A stretch of DNA of 64,000 bases from Raphanus sativus (lineage: Eukaryota; Streptophyta; Magnoliopsida; Brassicales; Brassicaceae): the NCBI RefSeq assembly GCF_000801105.2, contig NC_079515.1, positions 12,710,001-12,774,000 on the forward strand, written 5' to 3'. The notes beneath the pieces were generated by a model. The model was not told the origin of the DNA. It made no database searches and worked only from the letters and a program-made list of their open reading frames with translations. The position numbers and the translations under genes are program-made. This document shows, in pieces, positions 23,846 to 35,266 of this stretch; the stretch's first letter is position 1; the number at the start of each line of letters is the position of its first letter.

Positions 23846-26800
23846 ATGGAGAGGTCAGTAAAAGTCGACGGTTTACCATTTAAGTGGGGTAAAAAGAGTG
23901 TAGAAAACAAGGACGTCCAGTTCTATGAATCTTTCACTTACGGTGGCTGTGAGTACTGTCTTTATGACTGTGTCTCTGTTGGAGGTGATAGTAGTAAACT
24001 AGACTCCCGAGAGTTCTTTGTTGGCAAGATTATAAAAATGTGGGAGTATAATGATCGGCGTCAAGACCCGAGGAGAGTCGAGTTACTCTGGTTCTTCAAA
24101 CCTTCTGAGCTTTCCTTGTACCTTGATGGGCTTCGAGATGTGCTTGCTAACGAACTGTTCTTGGCTTCTGGGTCAGGTCTTGGCCTCACCAATGAAAACC
24201 TACTGGTAACTGAATTGTTTTTTTAGCTGATATGATGATGCCATACTTGACAACTTATCCTTGTTTGTTTTCCTGAGACGTTTTCTTCTCGATCCTGGCA
24301 TGTATTGATATGGCATTATTACACCAGGAAGCAATTTCTGGAAAATGTCGTGTTCTATGCATTTCCAAGGACGTAAGAAACCCACAGCCCTCTGAGGAAG
24401 AAATCAAGTCGGCCGACTTCCTTTTTCACCGAACTTATGATGTGGGAACTTCCAGAATCTTAGATACAATAGATGATACAATTGCTGGAGTTGATGGTAA
24501 ACATATTGTTTTCTTTCTTCTATCCCCCTTTCATATTCAGTCAGCTATATGTGGTTGGTAGCTATTCTGACTCTTTTTGTTTCCCTCATATCATTTTACT
24601 TTTATTATTGCAGTTAAGTTCATCTTTAACAGAAGGATAGCTAGTTCTCGGCAAAAAGTGGCAACCAATATACAAGGGACTGCAGATAGTCTGAAACCAA
24701 ATCATCCTTCTACTAGCGGTTCAGTTATGCAGAATGAACGCAATGCCGGTGATTCATCTGGTAATTGGAAGAGCGATTACGGTTACAAGAAAGAACAAGA
24801 TAATGAATGTCATAACCAATTGGCTAGGAAAAGATCTACACTTGCAGAAGAAAGGTCTGACAAGGATTTTGGTCGGGTTGATGGTGAACTTGACAGTTTT
24901 AGCGCTTCAGGTAGGAGACATGATTGTCATGGAAGGAAAGACCAAGACGACGAAGTTGGAAAGCAACTGGCTAAACAAAAACCAAGGCTTGCTGATGAAA
25001 GGTGTGGTAAAGATTCTTACTGTTCGGATGACATGCCTCAGAAGAAACGGAGACTAGATGGTTCTCTTGCAGGACCAGATGGAAGGTTTAAAGTGCCGCA
25101 GAAATTAAGAAATGATGGTAGAAAAAATATAGAACCTATTAGAAGAGATGCGATGGTAGGAAAATCAAGGTTTGCAGAGGAAAGACGCAGCAATGATTTT
25201 TACGGTTTGGATGTCATGTCTCTAAAGAAACCGAGGCTAGATGGTTCTATTGCAGTATCAGATGGAAGGACAAGAGAGTCGCAGAATATAAGTCATGATG
25301 GTAAAAAAGACATGCAAGGTATGAGAAAAGATGTGATGGTAGAAAAATCAAGGCTTGCAGGGGAAAGATGCAGCAAAGATTACATGGCTCAAAAGAAACT
25401 GGAGCTGAGGGGCTCTGTTGTGGTATCAGATGGAAGGTCGAAAATGTCTCAGAAATTAAGTCATGGTGAAAGAGAAGATCCTAGAGACAAAGTCACAAGA
25501 GGGGAAGTATATTCCCAGAAGTCTAGCTTCACTGACAAGAACCAAGATCTGCTGATACCAAAATTTTCTGAAGGAAAAGTTACTAAACATGTTAGATTTG
25601 CTGAAGGAAAAGAGACCAAACATGTGAGATTTGCTGAAGAAATAGAGACTAGACATGTGAGATTTGCTGAAGGAACCGAGGCCAGACATGTGAGGTTTTC
25701 TGAAGGAACAGAGACCAGACATGTGAGGTTTTCTGAAGGAACAGAGACCAGACCTGTTAGATTTTCTGAAGGACAAGAGACAAGGCCTGCAACTGAGAAA
25801 GGTCTAATCAAGAAATCCAGCCCTGATTGTAAAATATCAAAACACAGTGAGGATAAGATGTTGACCAACGCCGATTACAGAAGACATCATCGAGTCTTCG
25901 AAGTGACTCAAAAGCCTAATGTTGTAAGTTTTATATTACTCATGAAACCAAATTTGTATGTGAAACATGCCATATTGTTTGAATGACGTTCTAAAATAGA
26001 CTGCTTGCGAATTTCACTTAGAGTATGTTGTTAAACTTTCACTAGATAAAAACGGTGTGGTCATGCAGCAACTTAGACTCCAAAGATGGAAGTTTCTAAC
26101 ATTTTCTTTTGGTTTCCTTTTCCTTGATCGCAGGAAGGAATCAAATGGTTCCGAAAACTTGTAAGTAATTCGTCCTTTTATACCACACCAGTTTGCTTTA
26201 CCTTCACTATCGTGGTCGACATGCTTTCTCTATAATGTGAATAGAGTGAGTGACCTGTGTATCTGTTCTAGTTATATGTTATAAGCTCGTTAGAAAGCTT
26301 GATTCACGCGGCTACTCTTTCCAGTCTCCTTTAGTGTGGGGGGTGGGGGGGGGTGGTTATCAGATTCTGTAAATCATATAAGGAATCGCCATCTGGATTT
26401 TACATCTGCACTGACTTTAAGCTGTTTAAATCATAAGCAGAGTTGGGAAGAAGATTTGAGGTGTGCAGAAGGGAAAGGGACTCTGGTTGTTCTCAGAAAC
26501 TTGGATCCTTCTTATACATCTAATGAAGTGGAGGTATAATCCTGTCCAATGGAGTTTTCTTCTTAAGCTATTATTTATATTTTTAACTGATGTAGCCATC
26601 ACTGCTCAAGCTATGCAGTTGTATTATTCTGCTAGTGCACCTTTCATGTTACCATATATCTAACAGATTTGTGAATTATGCTTCAGAATATAATCTACTC
26701 TGCTTTGAATGAGCAATGCACGGCCAGGATGATTGAGCGGACGTCAGCTACTATTCCTCATATTGGTAAGTCCATCATACTGGGATCACAAGGGATAAGG

Positions 26801-27760
26801 TGCTATTCACTTATTCACGTTTAATTCTCTACCCTTTTGATTTTATCTCACCTTTATCTACAACAAGGACGTTTATGATGGTCTCATGTTTTTCCGTTAT
26901 CCAGGTGAAGCTTTGGTGATATTCGAGACAACGGATGCTGCAAAAAGGGTAATTAGAAGACTACACGAGGGATGCTTGTTGTTATCAAATGGAAGGTGAG
27001 GCTTCTATATATATTCCTTCAAAATCCGTCCATCATTTACCAAGAAGATCAAACTTTGAGAAGTACAAACTTTGTATGCTTGTTTCATTTAGCATCATAG
27101 CTCTTCTGGGCGATTAAAGCTTAGTTACATGTATGAACTTTCTTATAAATAATTTTTTTTTTTTTTGCTTTCCCTGCTGGACAGGGTACTTGTTGCTACA
27201 AGTGCTAAGGTGAATCCTCCAGCTATGCCTTCATTGCCGTTTCCTGGCCATATCTCTATCCAGCGTCGAGGGAAGGTAGATTTTCATACTCCTCTCCGTA
27301 AATAAACAGGCACCACTCTTAAAGCAATGTTCTTATGTTTTTTCTGTTTGTATATTTGGCAGAGAAGCGGTGCGGTTACATCACATTGTTCTCAGGGTAA
27401 TAACATTGAATTTGAAATGGGCATGGAATGGTGGTTGCACCTACGCATATACAAGCAGATTTGGGAAAGCATATATGAGGTGACCATCTTATCACCACCA
27501 CTGTTTCCTATAAGGTTTCACTTGACCTTTCTCGACTCTGGTTAATTTAAAGTTTATTTGGAGCTACTGATAAGATCTATCACGAAAAATTAGGATATTG
27601 AATGCAGTTCCGTTATTGGTTTGGTGTTTTTCTTATCATTGTGTTATTTGTTTCATAGCAACTCAATGCACTTTTCTTATCATTTATTTTACTGTAATTG
27701 CAGCGACAAGTTGATGAGAAGAAGAAGTTGCAGTTGGATGTCGAGCTAAAACACACTTAG
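23846..27760 (+). CDS. ASI1-like BAH and RRM protein (frame uncertain near 3' end)
   Basis: Ten exons are proposed: 23846-24205, 24328-24496, 24614-25923, 26134-26160, 26441-26533, 26687-26765, 26905-26995, 27185-27276, 27363-27479 and 27704-27760, about 800 codons. Exons 1-2 encode a BAH domain (FKWGKKS, YDCVSVGG, FVGKIIKMWEY, VELLWFFKPSEL). Exon 3 encodes four diverged modules of about 60 aa (KSRLAEERCSKD...KKPRLDGS...SDGR...SQKLSHDG) and a six-copy RHVRFxEG array. Exons 5-8 encode an RRM (GTLVVLRNLDPSYTSNEVE, GEALVIFETTDAAKRVIRRL). Arabidopsis ASI1 has the same BAH-RRM plan and promotes full-length transcription through heterochromatic introns. The T run at 27240-27243 puts exon 8 out of frame with exon 9 (TSHCSQGNNIEFEMGMEWW), which reaches a stop unless splicing differs. 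This may be a frameshifted duplicate. Confidence 0.8.
25585..25782 (+). repeat. Six tandem 11-residue RHVRFxEG units
   Basis: Six in-frame 33-bp units encode KHVRFAEGKET, KHVRFAEEIET, RHVRFAEGTEA, RHVRFSEGTET (twice) and RPVRFSEGQET. Each contains K/R-x-V-x-F, which fits the degenerate RVxF docking motif for protein phosphatase 1. The nucleotide units are very similar to each other, so the array expanded recently. Confidence 0.9.
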
Positions 27761-28321
27761 TTTCAGCATCATCTTGTTGTGTTCTAGTGTAAGTAAACTC
27801 TTAACATCTAATGAGAAACAAGTGTGAAGAGTTTATCTTCTTTGTGTTGAAGCAACCTGAGAAGGAGAACACAGAGAAGAACAATCACGAGATTTTTTGT
27901 TAGTTTTAGTTTTGGTGTAATGTCATACTTAGAACATGAAGCTGCCGTGTTCATGTTCATCCAACCCCAACCAACTTTCAACTGTAAACTCATTTCAGGA
28001 AATCAAATCTTGTTTCTTGTCATTAAATTTTTTAATTGTAAACCAAACACTTGAAGCTCCTTGTAGATAAGATATTCATAAGAAAACCAAAAGATTTGAT
28101 AAAAAAGAAGGAAACGAAAAGAAAGCCTTTAGCTTTAGGTGTGCAAAACGACGACGTAGTGCGTTGAGATATGTGACCGTTAGGTCATCCTATTTAATTT
28201 TAAAAATCCAAATGTATAGACAAAGAAGTGGTGTCACACCACTCACTGTAAACGTGAGAGCGCGCGTACATAAAGACATCTCCACTCTCGGCGCGTGGCG
28301 AACACTACTACATCTCTCTCT

Positions 28322-28400
28322 CTGTGCATCTTTGTCCCTCATTGACAGTACTCTCTCTTTCTCTCTCTCTTTTCTCATTTCTCTCTCTCTCTCTCTCTCC
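28322..28400 (+). repeat. CT-rich leader of the DUF630/DUF632 gene
   Basis: A dense CTCTCT tract runs up to the start codon at 28402. Such Y-patch and CT microsatellites are common in Brassicaceae 5' leaders. An in-frame ATG at 28324 would add 26 mostly Ser/Leu residues before the conserved start and is unlikely to be the main initiator. Confidence 0.75.
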
Positions 28401-28401
28401 A

Positions 28402-31296
28402 ATGGGATGTGCACAATCTAGGGTTGATAACGAGGAGGCCGTAGCGAGATGCAAGGACCGCCGCAACGTCATCAAGGAAGCCGTCACGGCGAGCAAAGCC
28501 TTCGCGGCGGGTCATTTCGCGTACGCCATTGCTCTGAAGAACACCGGCGCCGCTCTCAGCGACTACGGCCACGGCGAATCGGATCAAACCCTAGACGCTG
28601 CTCTGGAGCAGAGCCATTTCGAGAAAGGGGACGACCGTGTTGCTGCTGCTGATCCTGCTCCTCAGCCACCTCCGCCTCCGCCTATTGAGAACCTCCCTCC
28701 TCCGCCTCCGCCTCTCCCGAAGTTCACTCCGTCTCCGATAAAACGCGCGATCAGCTTGCCTGCGATGGCGGGGAGAGGGAGGAAGGTGCGGGGGATTGAT
28801 TCTATGGCGATTGAGGAGGAGGAGGATGAAGACGAGGAGGAGGAGGAGGAAGAGAAGGATGGAGAGAGTTCGCCTAGGACGCCGGAGAATGTTGGGAAAG
28901 GTGGGAAGTTGCAGGAGACGACGTCTCCGGTTGTTGTGAGCGCTTCTCCGGGGGCGTGGGATTACTTTTTCATGCCGGAGAATGTGCCTGGGGGTAACTT
29001 GGAAGATATGAGAATGGGAAACAATCATCACTTTCAGTTCAATGATGAGGAAGAAGAAGATGGAAGATCTGGTCTCAATGCTGTTGAGGAGGTGGAGCCA
29101 AAGACGCCGGAGAAATTAGAAGAAGTTGAAGAAGAAGAAGAAGATGAAGAGGAAGAGGAAGATGAGGAGGAGGAGGATGCAGTAGTGGAAGAGGCAAAGA
29201 AGAAGCAGAAAGGGAAAGCTAAGATTGAGCATTCCAACACTGCTCCACCGGATTTCCGGCGTGCCGTCGCTGCGGCGAAGACCACGACGGCGGCTTCGAG
29301 CGTGAATCTGATGAAGATTCTTGATGAGATTGATGACAGGTTCCTAAAAGCTTCAGAGTGTGCACAGGAGGTCTCCAAGATGCTGGAAGCAACTAGGTTG
29401 CATTATCACTCCAATTTTGCTGATAACCGAGGTATTTTAATGAAAAGTCCTTTCCTTTTTAAATCTTCTTCCTTGTGATTGAAGCTTTTATGTGTGTTTT
29501 CTATCACTACCAAGAGACTAGTTTAGTGGAATAGTCACACTGTTGTATGCACATGTTCTTCACCAAAACTTTACTTACTGCTTTTTTAGTTGATCCACGA
29601 GTTAGAAAGTTTGATTCTTTCTTTCTCTAGTTGAAACAAGAAAAAGAAAAGAAAAAAAGAGTTTTCTTTTTTTTTTTGTAGATCGGAACATGGTTTTAGT
29701 TTCTGCAAGATTCTTTCAATTATGAGTCTCTGTAGCACTTTTGATCTGTCTTCTTTGACATTTGTCTGTGGTCTAACTTTTTTGTGAGGAGAATCCAATA
29801 TGAATCTTAAATTAATAGATCTAGTGGTTTAAAGCCATTAAACAAAAGCTCTAGATTTGACTAATCTACACTTTTCACCCTTACCATTATCTATTACCAG
29901 ATCTGTCCCTATCGGTGAGTGTTGTCTCTTCTGAGGTCAATGTTTTTTTTCTTCAGGATATGTTGATCATTCAGCTAGGGTAATGCGGGTTATAACGTGG
30001 AATAAGTCATTAAGAGGCATATCCAACGGTGAAGGTGGAAAAGATGATCAAGAATCAGACGAGCATGAAACTCATGCGACCGTGTTGGACAAGTTGTTAG
30101 CGTGGGAGAAGAAACTCTACGATGAAGTGAAGGTATAATAAATTAACTTTAAAGCTGTGAAGCGTAAAAGTTTGTCTAGCTGAATGCATTTATTTTTTTT
30201 GCTTTCTTTCTCTATAGCAAGGTGAGATTATGAAGATAGAGTATCAGAAGAAGGTATCATTACTCAACAGGCATAAAAAACGAGGTGCGAGTGCAGAAAC
30301 CGTGGAGAAAACTAAAGCAGCTGTGAGTCATCTACACACAAGATACATCGTTGACATGCAGTCCATGGACTCAACCGTCTCTGAAGTTAACCGTTTAAGA
30401 GACGACCAGCTGTATCCAAGACTCGTCTCCTTAGTCGAAGGGTATGTTCTCTCTCTCCTTCAAATGAGTTTGCATTCTCTAAACCAATATTCTCAAAACT
30501 TGTTAGGATGGCGAAGATGTGGACAAACATGTGCATACAACACGACACACAGCTAAAAATCGTCGGAGAGCTGAAGTCTCTCGAGATCTCGACTTCTCAA
30601 AAAGAAACCACGAAGCAGCATCACCAACAGACGCGGCAGTTCTGCACCGTCCTGGAAGAATGGCACGTCCAGTTCGAGAGTCTCGTGACGCACCAGAAGC
30701 AGTACATCAACTCTCTAAACACCTGGCTGAAGCTAAACCTCATCCCCATCGAGAGCAGTCTCAAGGAGAAAGTCTCCTCTCCTCCGAGGCCTCAGCGTCC
30801 ACCCATCCAAGCCCTCCTCCACTCGTGGCACGACCGCCTGGAGAAACTCCCCGACGAGGTGGCCAAGTCGGCTATCTCCTCCTTCGCGGCGGTCGTGAAA
30901 ACGATCTTGCTTCACCAGGAGGAAGAGATGAAGCTGAAGGAGAGATGCGAGGAGACGAGGAGGGAGTTCATTAGGAAGAAGCAAGGGTTTGAGGAGTGGT
31001 ATCAGAAACACTTGCAGAAGAGAGGACCGACGACGGCGGAGGAAGGCGGGGATGGAGATGATGATCATGTCACTGAGAGGAGGATCGTTGTGGAGACGCT
31101 GAAGAAAAGGCTTGAAGACGAAGAGGAAGCTCATCAGAGGCATTGTGTCCAGGTGAGGGAGAAGTCTCTGAATAGTTTGAAGATAAGGTTGCCTGAGATC
31201 TTCAGGGCGTTGTCTGATTATGCTCACGCTTGTGCTGATTCGTATGAGAAGCTCAGAGTCATATCGCAGACTCAGAAAGGCAATGTATCTTCTTGA
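28402..31296 (+). CDS. DUF630/DUF632 protein
   Basis: Exons are 28402-29431, 29957-30132, 30218-30441 and 30507-31296, all GT-AG, giving 739 aa. The N-terminus MGCAQSRVDNEEAVARCKDR is DUF630, with a Gly-2/Cys-3 start that suits N-myristoylation and palmitoylation, hence membrane attachment. Proline stretches (residues about 85-115) and long acidic Glu/Asp runs (about 135-160 and 235-285) follow. DUF632 spans about residue 310 to 730 (VNLMKILDEIDDRFLKASEC, WEKKLYDEVK, MAKMWTNMCIQHDTQLKIVG, WYQKHLQKR) and is largely predicted coiled coil. The family includes NRG2 (nitrate signalling) and ROLLING AND ERECT LEAF 2; the role of this member is not known. I chose the ATG that gives the conserved MGCAQS, not the upstream in-frame ATG at 28324. 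The gene appears intact. Confidence 0.93.
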
Positions 31297-31493
31297 ACCA
31301 GTTTTAGTCTCTCTCTCTCTCTCTCTGCTTTTGTATTAAGAACTCTTGTTGTTGAAAGTTTTGTAGAAGTTTTTTAAAACTTAAATGACTTCGTGTTGTC
31401 TTAATGTTAGTAAGTGGTCCCAATGTTGGCAGGCTATTAGGCTCACGTGATGTTTGTTTAGGTAAGATCCAAAAAATTGGGAATGAAAATAAT

Positions 31494-31576
31494 GTCAGAA
31501 GTGGGATTTGAACCCACGCCCTCTCACGAAGACCAGAACTTGAGTCTGGCGCCTTAGACCACTCGGCCATCCTGAC
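31494..31576 (-). tRNA. tRNA-Leu (CAA)
   Basis: The complement folds as an 83-nt class II tRNA. It starts GTCAGGATGGCCGAGTGG (acceptor strand and A box), has an anticodon stem CCAGA/TCTGG enclosing CTCAAGT with anticodon CAA, a long variable arm, and B box GGTTCAAATCC, ending in an acceptor strand that pairs with GTCAG. It has no intron in this copy. A T-rich stretch follows downstream on the same strand and could terminate RNA polymerase III. It lies between the DUF630/632 gene and the CID6-like gene. Confidence 0.96.
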
Positions 31577-31866
31577 TATTGTGTGTATTACGACGAATCT
31601 GCCAATTAGTATACGACACGTCACCATACCAAGGAAAGTATTAGAGTTTCTCTTGAATAATAATCGGGTGAAGGATAGAGATAAATAAGTTTCCAAACAG
31701 ACCTGCACCGTGATGCGACCTTCAAGTAAACGCTCCTCCTTCTTTTACTATATAAAGTCCCTTTCCCCCTCTCCCACCTTCTCAGCGGTTCTTAGATCTC
31801 TCAGCAGTTACGATCGTTTCTCCTCTCGAACCGTCTTCTTCAACGCGTTTGACTCTTCCTTTTCTG

Positions 31867-32334
31867 GTAAGCTCGTTCTCTCTTTCTCTCTCTCGTTTCT
31901 TCTTCTCCGTTGACGTGAACGACGACGCCTGTTCGTGTTCCCTAGATCATATTTTCTCTGTAGAATTTATATTGGATTCCTGCGATCGATCTATGTTCAT
32001 TTGATAGCAACAATCGCGTTCGATCGATCATGGCTTAGAGGCTTAGATACTAGATAGCATCTCTTCGTTTATCCTTCTCCGTTTAGGTTTCCTTATTCTT
32101 CTCGATTTGCTTCGCGGGATCCATGTGTAGTAGATTAGCGATGGACAATAGAAGCTGATTCACGTTCTCACTCAGCGACTCTGTTTCTTCTTGTAACGTT
32201 TGATGATCTGCTTTGTGACTTTAATTTTGACTGTGCTTTCAGATTAAAATCATGTGTAATCGAGAATGTGTAAAAAAGCCTTGTTGTCTTACTGTATGAA
32301 TTAATTTTGCTCTCTTCTTGATTTGGTATCTTAG
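31867..32334 (+). other. Leader intron of the CID6-like gene
   Basis: GT-AG borders (TTCTG|GTAAGC and ATCTTAG|CAAGCA) enclose 468 bp that end six bases before the start codon. Upstream, CTATATAAAGTCC near 31749 is a good TATA box and a CT-rich leader follows. A long first intron in the 5' leader often raises expression in plants; that is inference here. Confidence 0.7.
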
Positions 32335-32340
32335 CAAGCA

Positions 32341-32979
32341 ATGAAGCCAGGAGTAGGATCAGGATTGAATCCTAACGCAGCAGCATACGTACCACTCTCC
32401 AAAAGAGAAGGTGATTCTGCAAAGCCTGTTGCTGCTGCCACACATCACGTGCACCACCAACCCTATGGTTATGGCGGAGTCCAAGGGAAGGGAGGCGCTT
32501 ACATAAGGGATGATGATGATGATTCGGAGATGGAGATGGAGTTTCTTTTGACTAGTTTCTCTGGTTTGTCAGATGAGTCTATTCGTGATGTTTACTTGGC
32601 CAACAATGGTGATCTTGATGCAACTATCGAAATGCTCACTCAACTCGAGGTAAAACTTATTCCACTAGTATTGATATCCATCTCACACATGCTTGATTTA
32701 TACACCAGTGTAGATTGTAAGTTATATGAAAAGTAACAAAAGCTAAGCAGCTTGATAATGACTTTCAATCTGCAGATTTTCAGTAATGAAGCCGAAGAAT
32801 ACCTCCCACTCCCAGACACACTGGGCATTGCCGATGTACCTGATGAAACCATAGTGCCTTCAACTTCCTCAGCTCCTCCAAAACAAAAGAGTGCCAGTAA
32901 TGAAGCAAGTGGATCATCATCATCAACATCCTCGGGTACCACCCCAAACAACGCTCCTGTATCATCATCCTCCTCCTGA
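32341..32979 (+). CDS. CID6: PAM2/CUE polyadenylate-binding-protein-interacting protein
   Basis: Exons 32341-32649 and 32776-32979 (GT-AG, phase 0) give 170 aa. Residues 7-19, SGLNPNAAAYVPL, are a PAM2 motif that binds the MLLE domain of poly(A)-binding proteins. Residues about 65-103 (MEMEFLLTSFSGLSDESIRD followed by NNGDLDATIEMLTQLE) are a CUE ubiquitin-binding-like domain. The C-terminus is a Ser-rich tail. This matches the small CID5/CID6 class of Arabidopsis CTC-interacting-domain proteins. I prefer CID6 because RD22 and a DUF630/632 gene are neighbours, as I recall from Arabidopsis chromosome 5. The gene appears intact. Confidence 0.9.
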
Positions 32980-33812
32980 TCTGATGAGTCCCTCAAATGT
33001 GAAGTTTTAATGTTCCTTGGTATGGTTTTCTTAGGAGAGGTTTCTTTCTATATTGTCCACAGTGCTTTGTTTCTCTGTGGAGAGAGAGAGAGAGAGAGAG
33101 AGAGTACATTTGTATAGATTTGGGTTTTGAGATTTGGATTGTTGTTATGGTTGGACAAAAGCTATGAATCATTTTAGCCTCTCTTCCCTTTTCGCCATTT
33201 TTCAAGCCATTTCTCCTGCCCATATTGCTTGCTGTTGTTGACTTATCAATTGCAGATATGTCGTGGCACATTCCTTTTCTTTCAATTTTCTAATGTTGTT
33301 AATTAAGTGAAGTAATCCACTAATCATGTCAGTCAACTGAAATACTATTTGTTAATGTTCATATCATGGAACCGAATCCAATTCGAATCTCCAAAAAGTA
33401 TTATGGACCCGGCTTTTAGAGTCTTCAGGTGGGTAGACACATGCTCTGCTCCCGTTTCTCTGGACATGATAATTGATAAACCCACCGGCACCAGCTGGTA
33501 TGCCATCATTCACTTCAATCAGCTGACAAGCAAAAGTAAGACATGTGATTCACATGAATTTTTTAAAAAGAAAAATATCAACAAAGGCCCAAACTCTAAA
33601 TGGACTTTGGTAATGGCGCACTGGTTACTTAGGATATCTCAAGTGAATCCAACGGTTGTAGTCTATAATTACATGCGATGTGTTAATTTATTATCATCGG
33701 GAAAACAGAACAAAAACCGCTGTTTTCAATAAAAACTAAAAAGCAAAAATCCCTGTCTTTAAAGGCAAAACAATCAAGACACCCCAAGGATCATAACCTT
33801 CTTTCTTCCTCG
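32980..33812. other. 3' flank of the CID6-like gene and unassigned spacer
   Basis: Includes a GA microsatellite at about 33079-33105 within the probable 3' UTR. The 128-codon open frame 33349-33732 on the plus strand has no domain I recognise and no clear promoter or splice context. The 3' exons of GLYR1 are expected on the minus strand here, or in the gap, but I could not find them in this segment. Confidence 0.5.
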
Positions 33813-33912
33813 NNNNNNNNNNNNNNNNNNNNNNNNNNNNNNNNNNNNNNNNNNNNNNNNNNNNNNNNNNNNNNNNNNNNNNNNNNNNNNNNNNNNNNNN
33901 NNNNNNNNNNNN
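33813..33912. other. Assembly gap (100 N)
   Basis: Exactly 100 N, so the true size is unknown. It interrupts exon 4 of the GLYR1 gene, and the remaining exons are absent from the sequence on the other side. Confidence 0.99.
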
Positions 33913-34540
33913 CCGGCTTCTTGCTACCTGAAACCGGACCTTCTACAAACCGACCACCTTTCCCGGTGATTGCCTGCCATTTTTTATACAAAACACTAAA
34001 TCGATGCTTATCTGTGTCTTAATCATTGATTCACAATCTGAAAATAGTTAAAAACCTCATTGATCTTTAAGGAGTCTCAGCATCAACAGTTGACATATCG
34101 ATATAGCCTTTCCCTTCACAGATTTGCTCCAAAACGCCATCTTTATCGAAAACAACCTTACAACACACAAAAAGATTGTAACTTTGTTCGTATGAAAGCA
34201 CATGCCAATAAGAAAGAAGGAGATTTTCGAAAATATATTACCGAAAGAGCAGCAGAAGGGTCAGAGAGCATAGCGATAGTGTATTTGCATTTCTTGATTA
34301 CTTCAGCTGGAGTCTCGCATACTGAAGCTCCATGCTCCACAAGTTCATCGCACTGTTCCGTGAATCAAATCAATATAATCCACAAAAAAAAAAGCTTAAT
34401 CAGATCTGAAGAGAAATGTTTTTTTTTTTTTTTACCTTGGAGAGTGTCCTGTTCCAGACGGTTAGCTTGAAACCATGTTTCAGTAGATTCATTGACATGG
34501 CCTTTCCCATGATACCCAAGCCCAGAAACCCAATCTCCAT
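33913..34540 (-). pseudogene. GLYR1: Glyoxylate/succinic semialdehyde reductase 1, partial and frameshifted
   Basis: Minus-strand exons are 34540-34436, 34352-34242, 34156-34056 and 33973 into the gap at 33912. Exon 1 carries the Rossmann glycine motif GFLGLGIMGKAMSMNLLKHG and WNRTLSK, and exon 4 the substrate-binding signature FVEGPVSGSKKP, both typical of beta-hydroxyacid dehydrogenases. The Arabidopsis enzyme reduces glyoxylate and succinic semialdehyde with NADPH. Exon 3 is 101 nt where 102 is needed: one base is missing in the codons after DAET, giving a TAA at 34069-34067. The catalytic lysine region and C-terminus would lie in the gap. A hAT transposon sits about 210 bp upstream of the ATG. 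It is either a pseudogene or a base error at a gap edge. Confidence 0.82.
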
Positions 34541-35266
34541 TTTTTTTTCTCTCTCTCCTTTGTGTGTTTGAGCGATGATGATGAGGATGAAAAATAAGAT
34601 GATTGAAGCAGGCGCAATATGTGTTTGGCAGCTTTCCGTTTTTATTGTATTTAATTTAATAAATATTTTATACGAAAATAATTGCATATTTAAATATTTT
34701 TTGGGAAAATTGTAAATATAAAACCAAAAAAATTAGTACATTGTCTCTATGTAGGAATGTCAAACAGGTCGTCCCGTCCCATCCCGTCCCGGACCGCAGC
34801 GGGCTCGTCGATTTGCGGTTCATTGCGGTCCAGTCCCGCACGGGCTGCAGTACTCCAAAGCCCCGGTCCAATCCCGTCCCGCCTAAAGTCCTGTTACAAA
34901 TGGACCGGCCCGCGGGATAACTTCAATCTGCAGCATAAAATTTTTGTGACATCAGTACGTATAGGATAGATACATGTATTCTATAAGATGTGGCAAATAC
35001 TTATGTTTCAAATCATCATTAGGATATTTCAAATTTCTTGTTATACATGATCAAGAGTGAAGAGTTTAAGACAAAATTTTTTTTCTGAATCAAATAAAGA
35101 ACTCATAATTTCATAAAAAACAAAATGTTATTGTTTTCTGAATTTATAAAATTAAAACCAAATACCAATTCAAAGCTGCTAATAATAAAAACAATGTCAT
35201 TAAAAAACAGCAACTGAAAACACCCAAATCAAAAGAAACAGAAACTCAAATAGACAGAAACTCAAA

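Noticed and set aside
28591..29378. Minus-strand frames opposite the DUF630/632 gene
   Set aside because: Poly-Ser and Arg/Leu-rich translations of GAG/GAA repeats; antisense artefacts.
31494..31576. Minus-strand protein frame 31304-31708 across the tRNA
   Set aside because: The frame merely reads through the tRNA-Leu gene (its VRMAEWSKAPDSSSG stretch is the tRNA sequence) and has no coding support.
33349..33732. 127-residue plus-strand open frame between CID6-like and GLYR1
   Set aside because: No recognisable domain, conserved start or splice context; kept only as a note that this segment is unassigned beside a gap.
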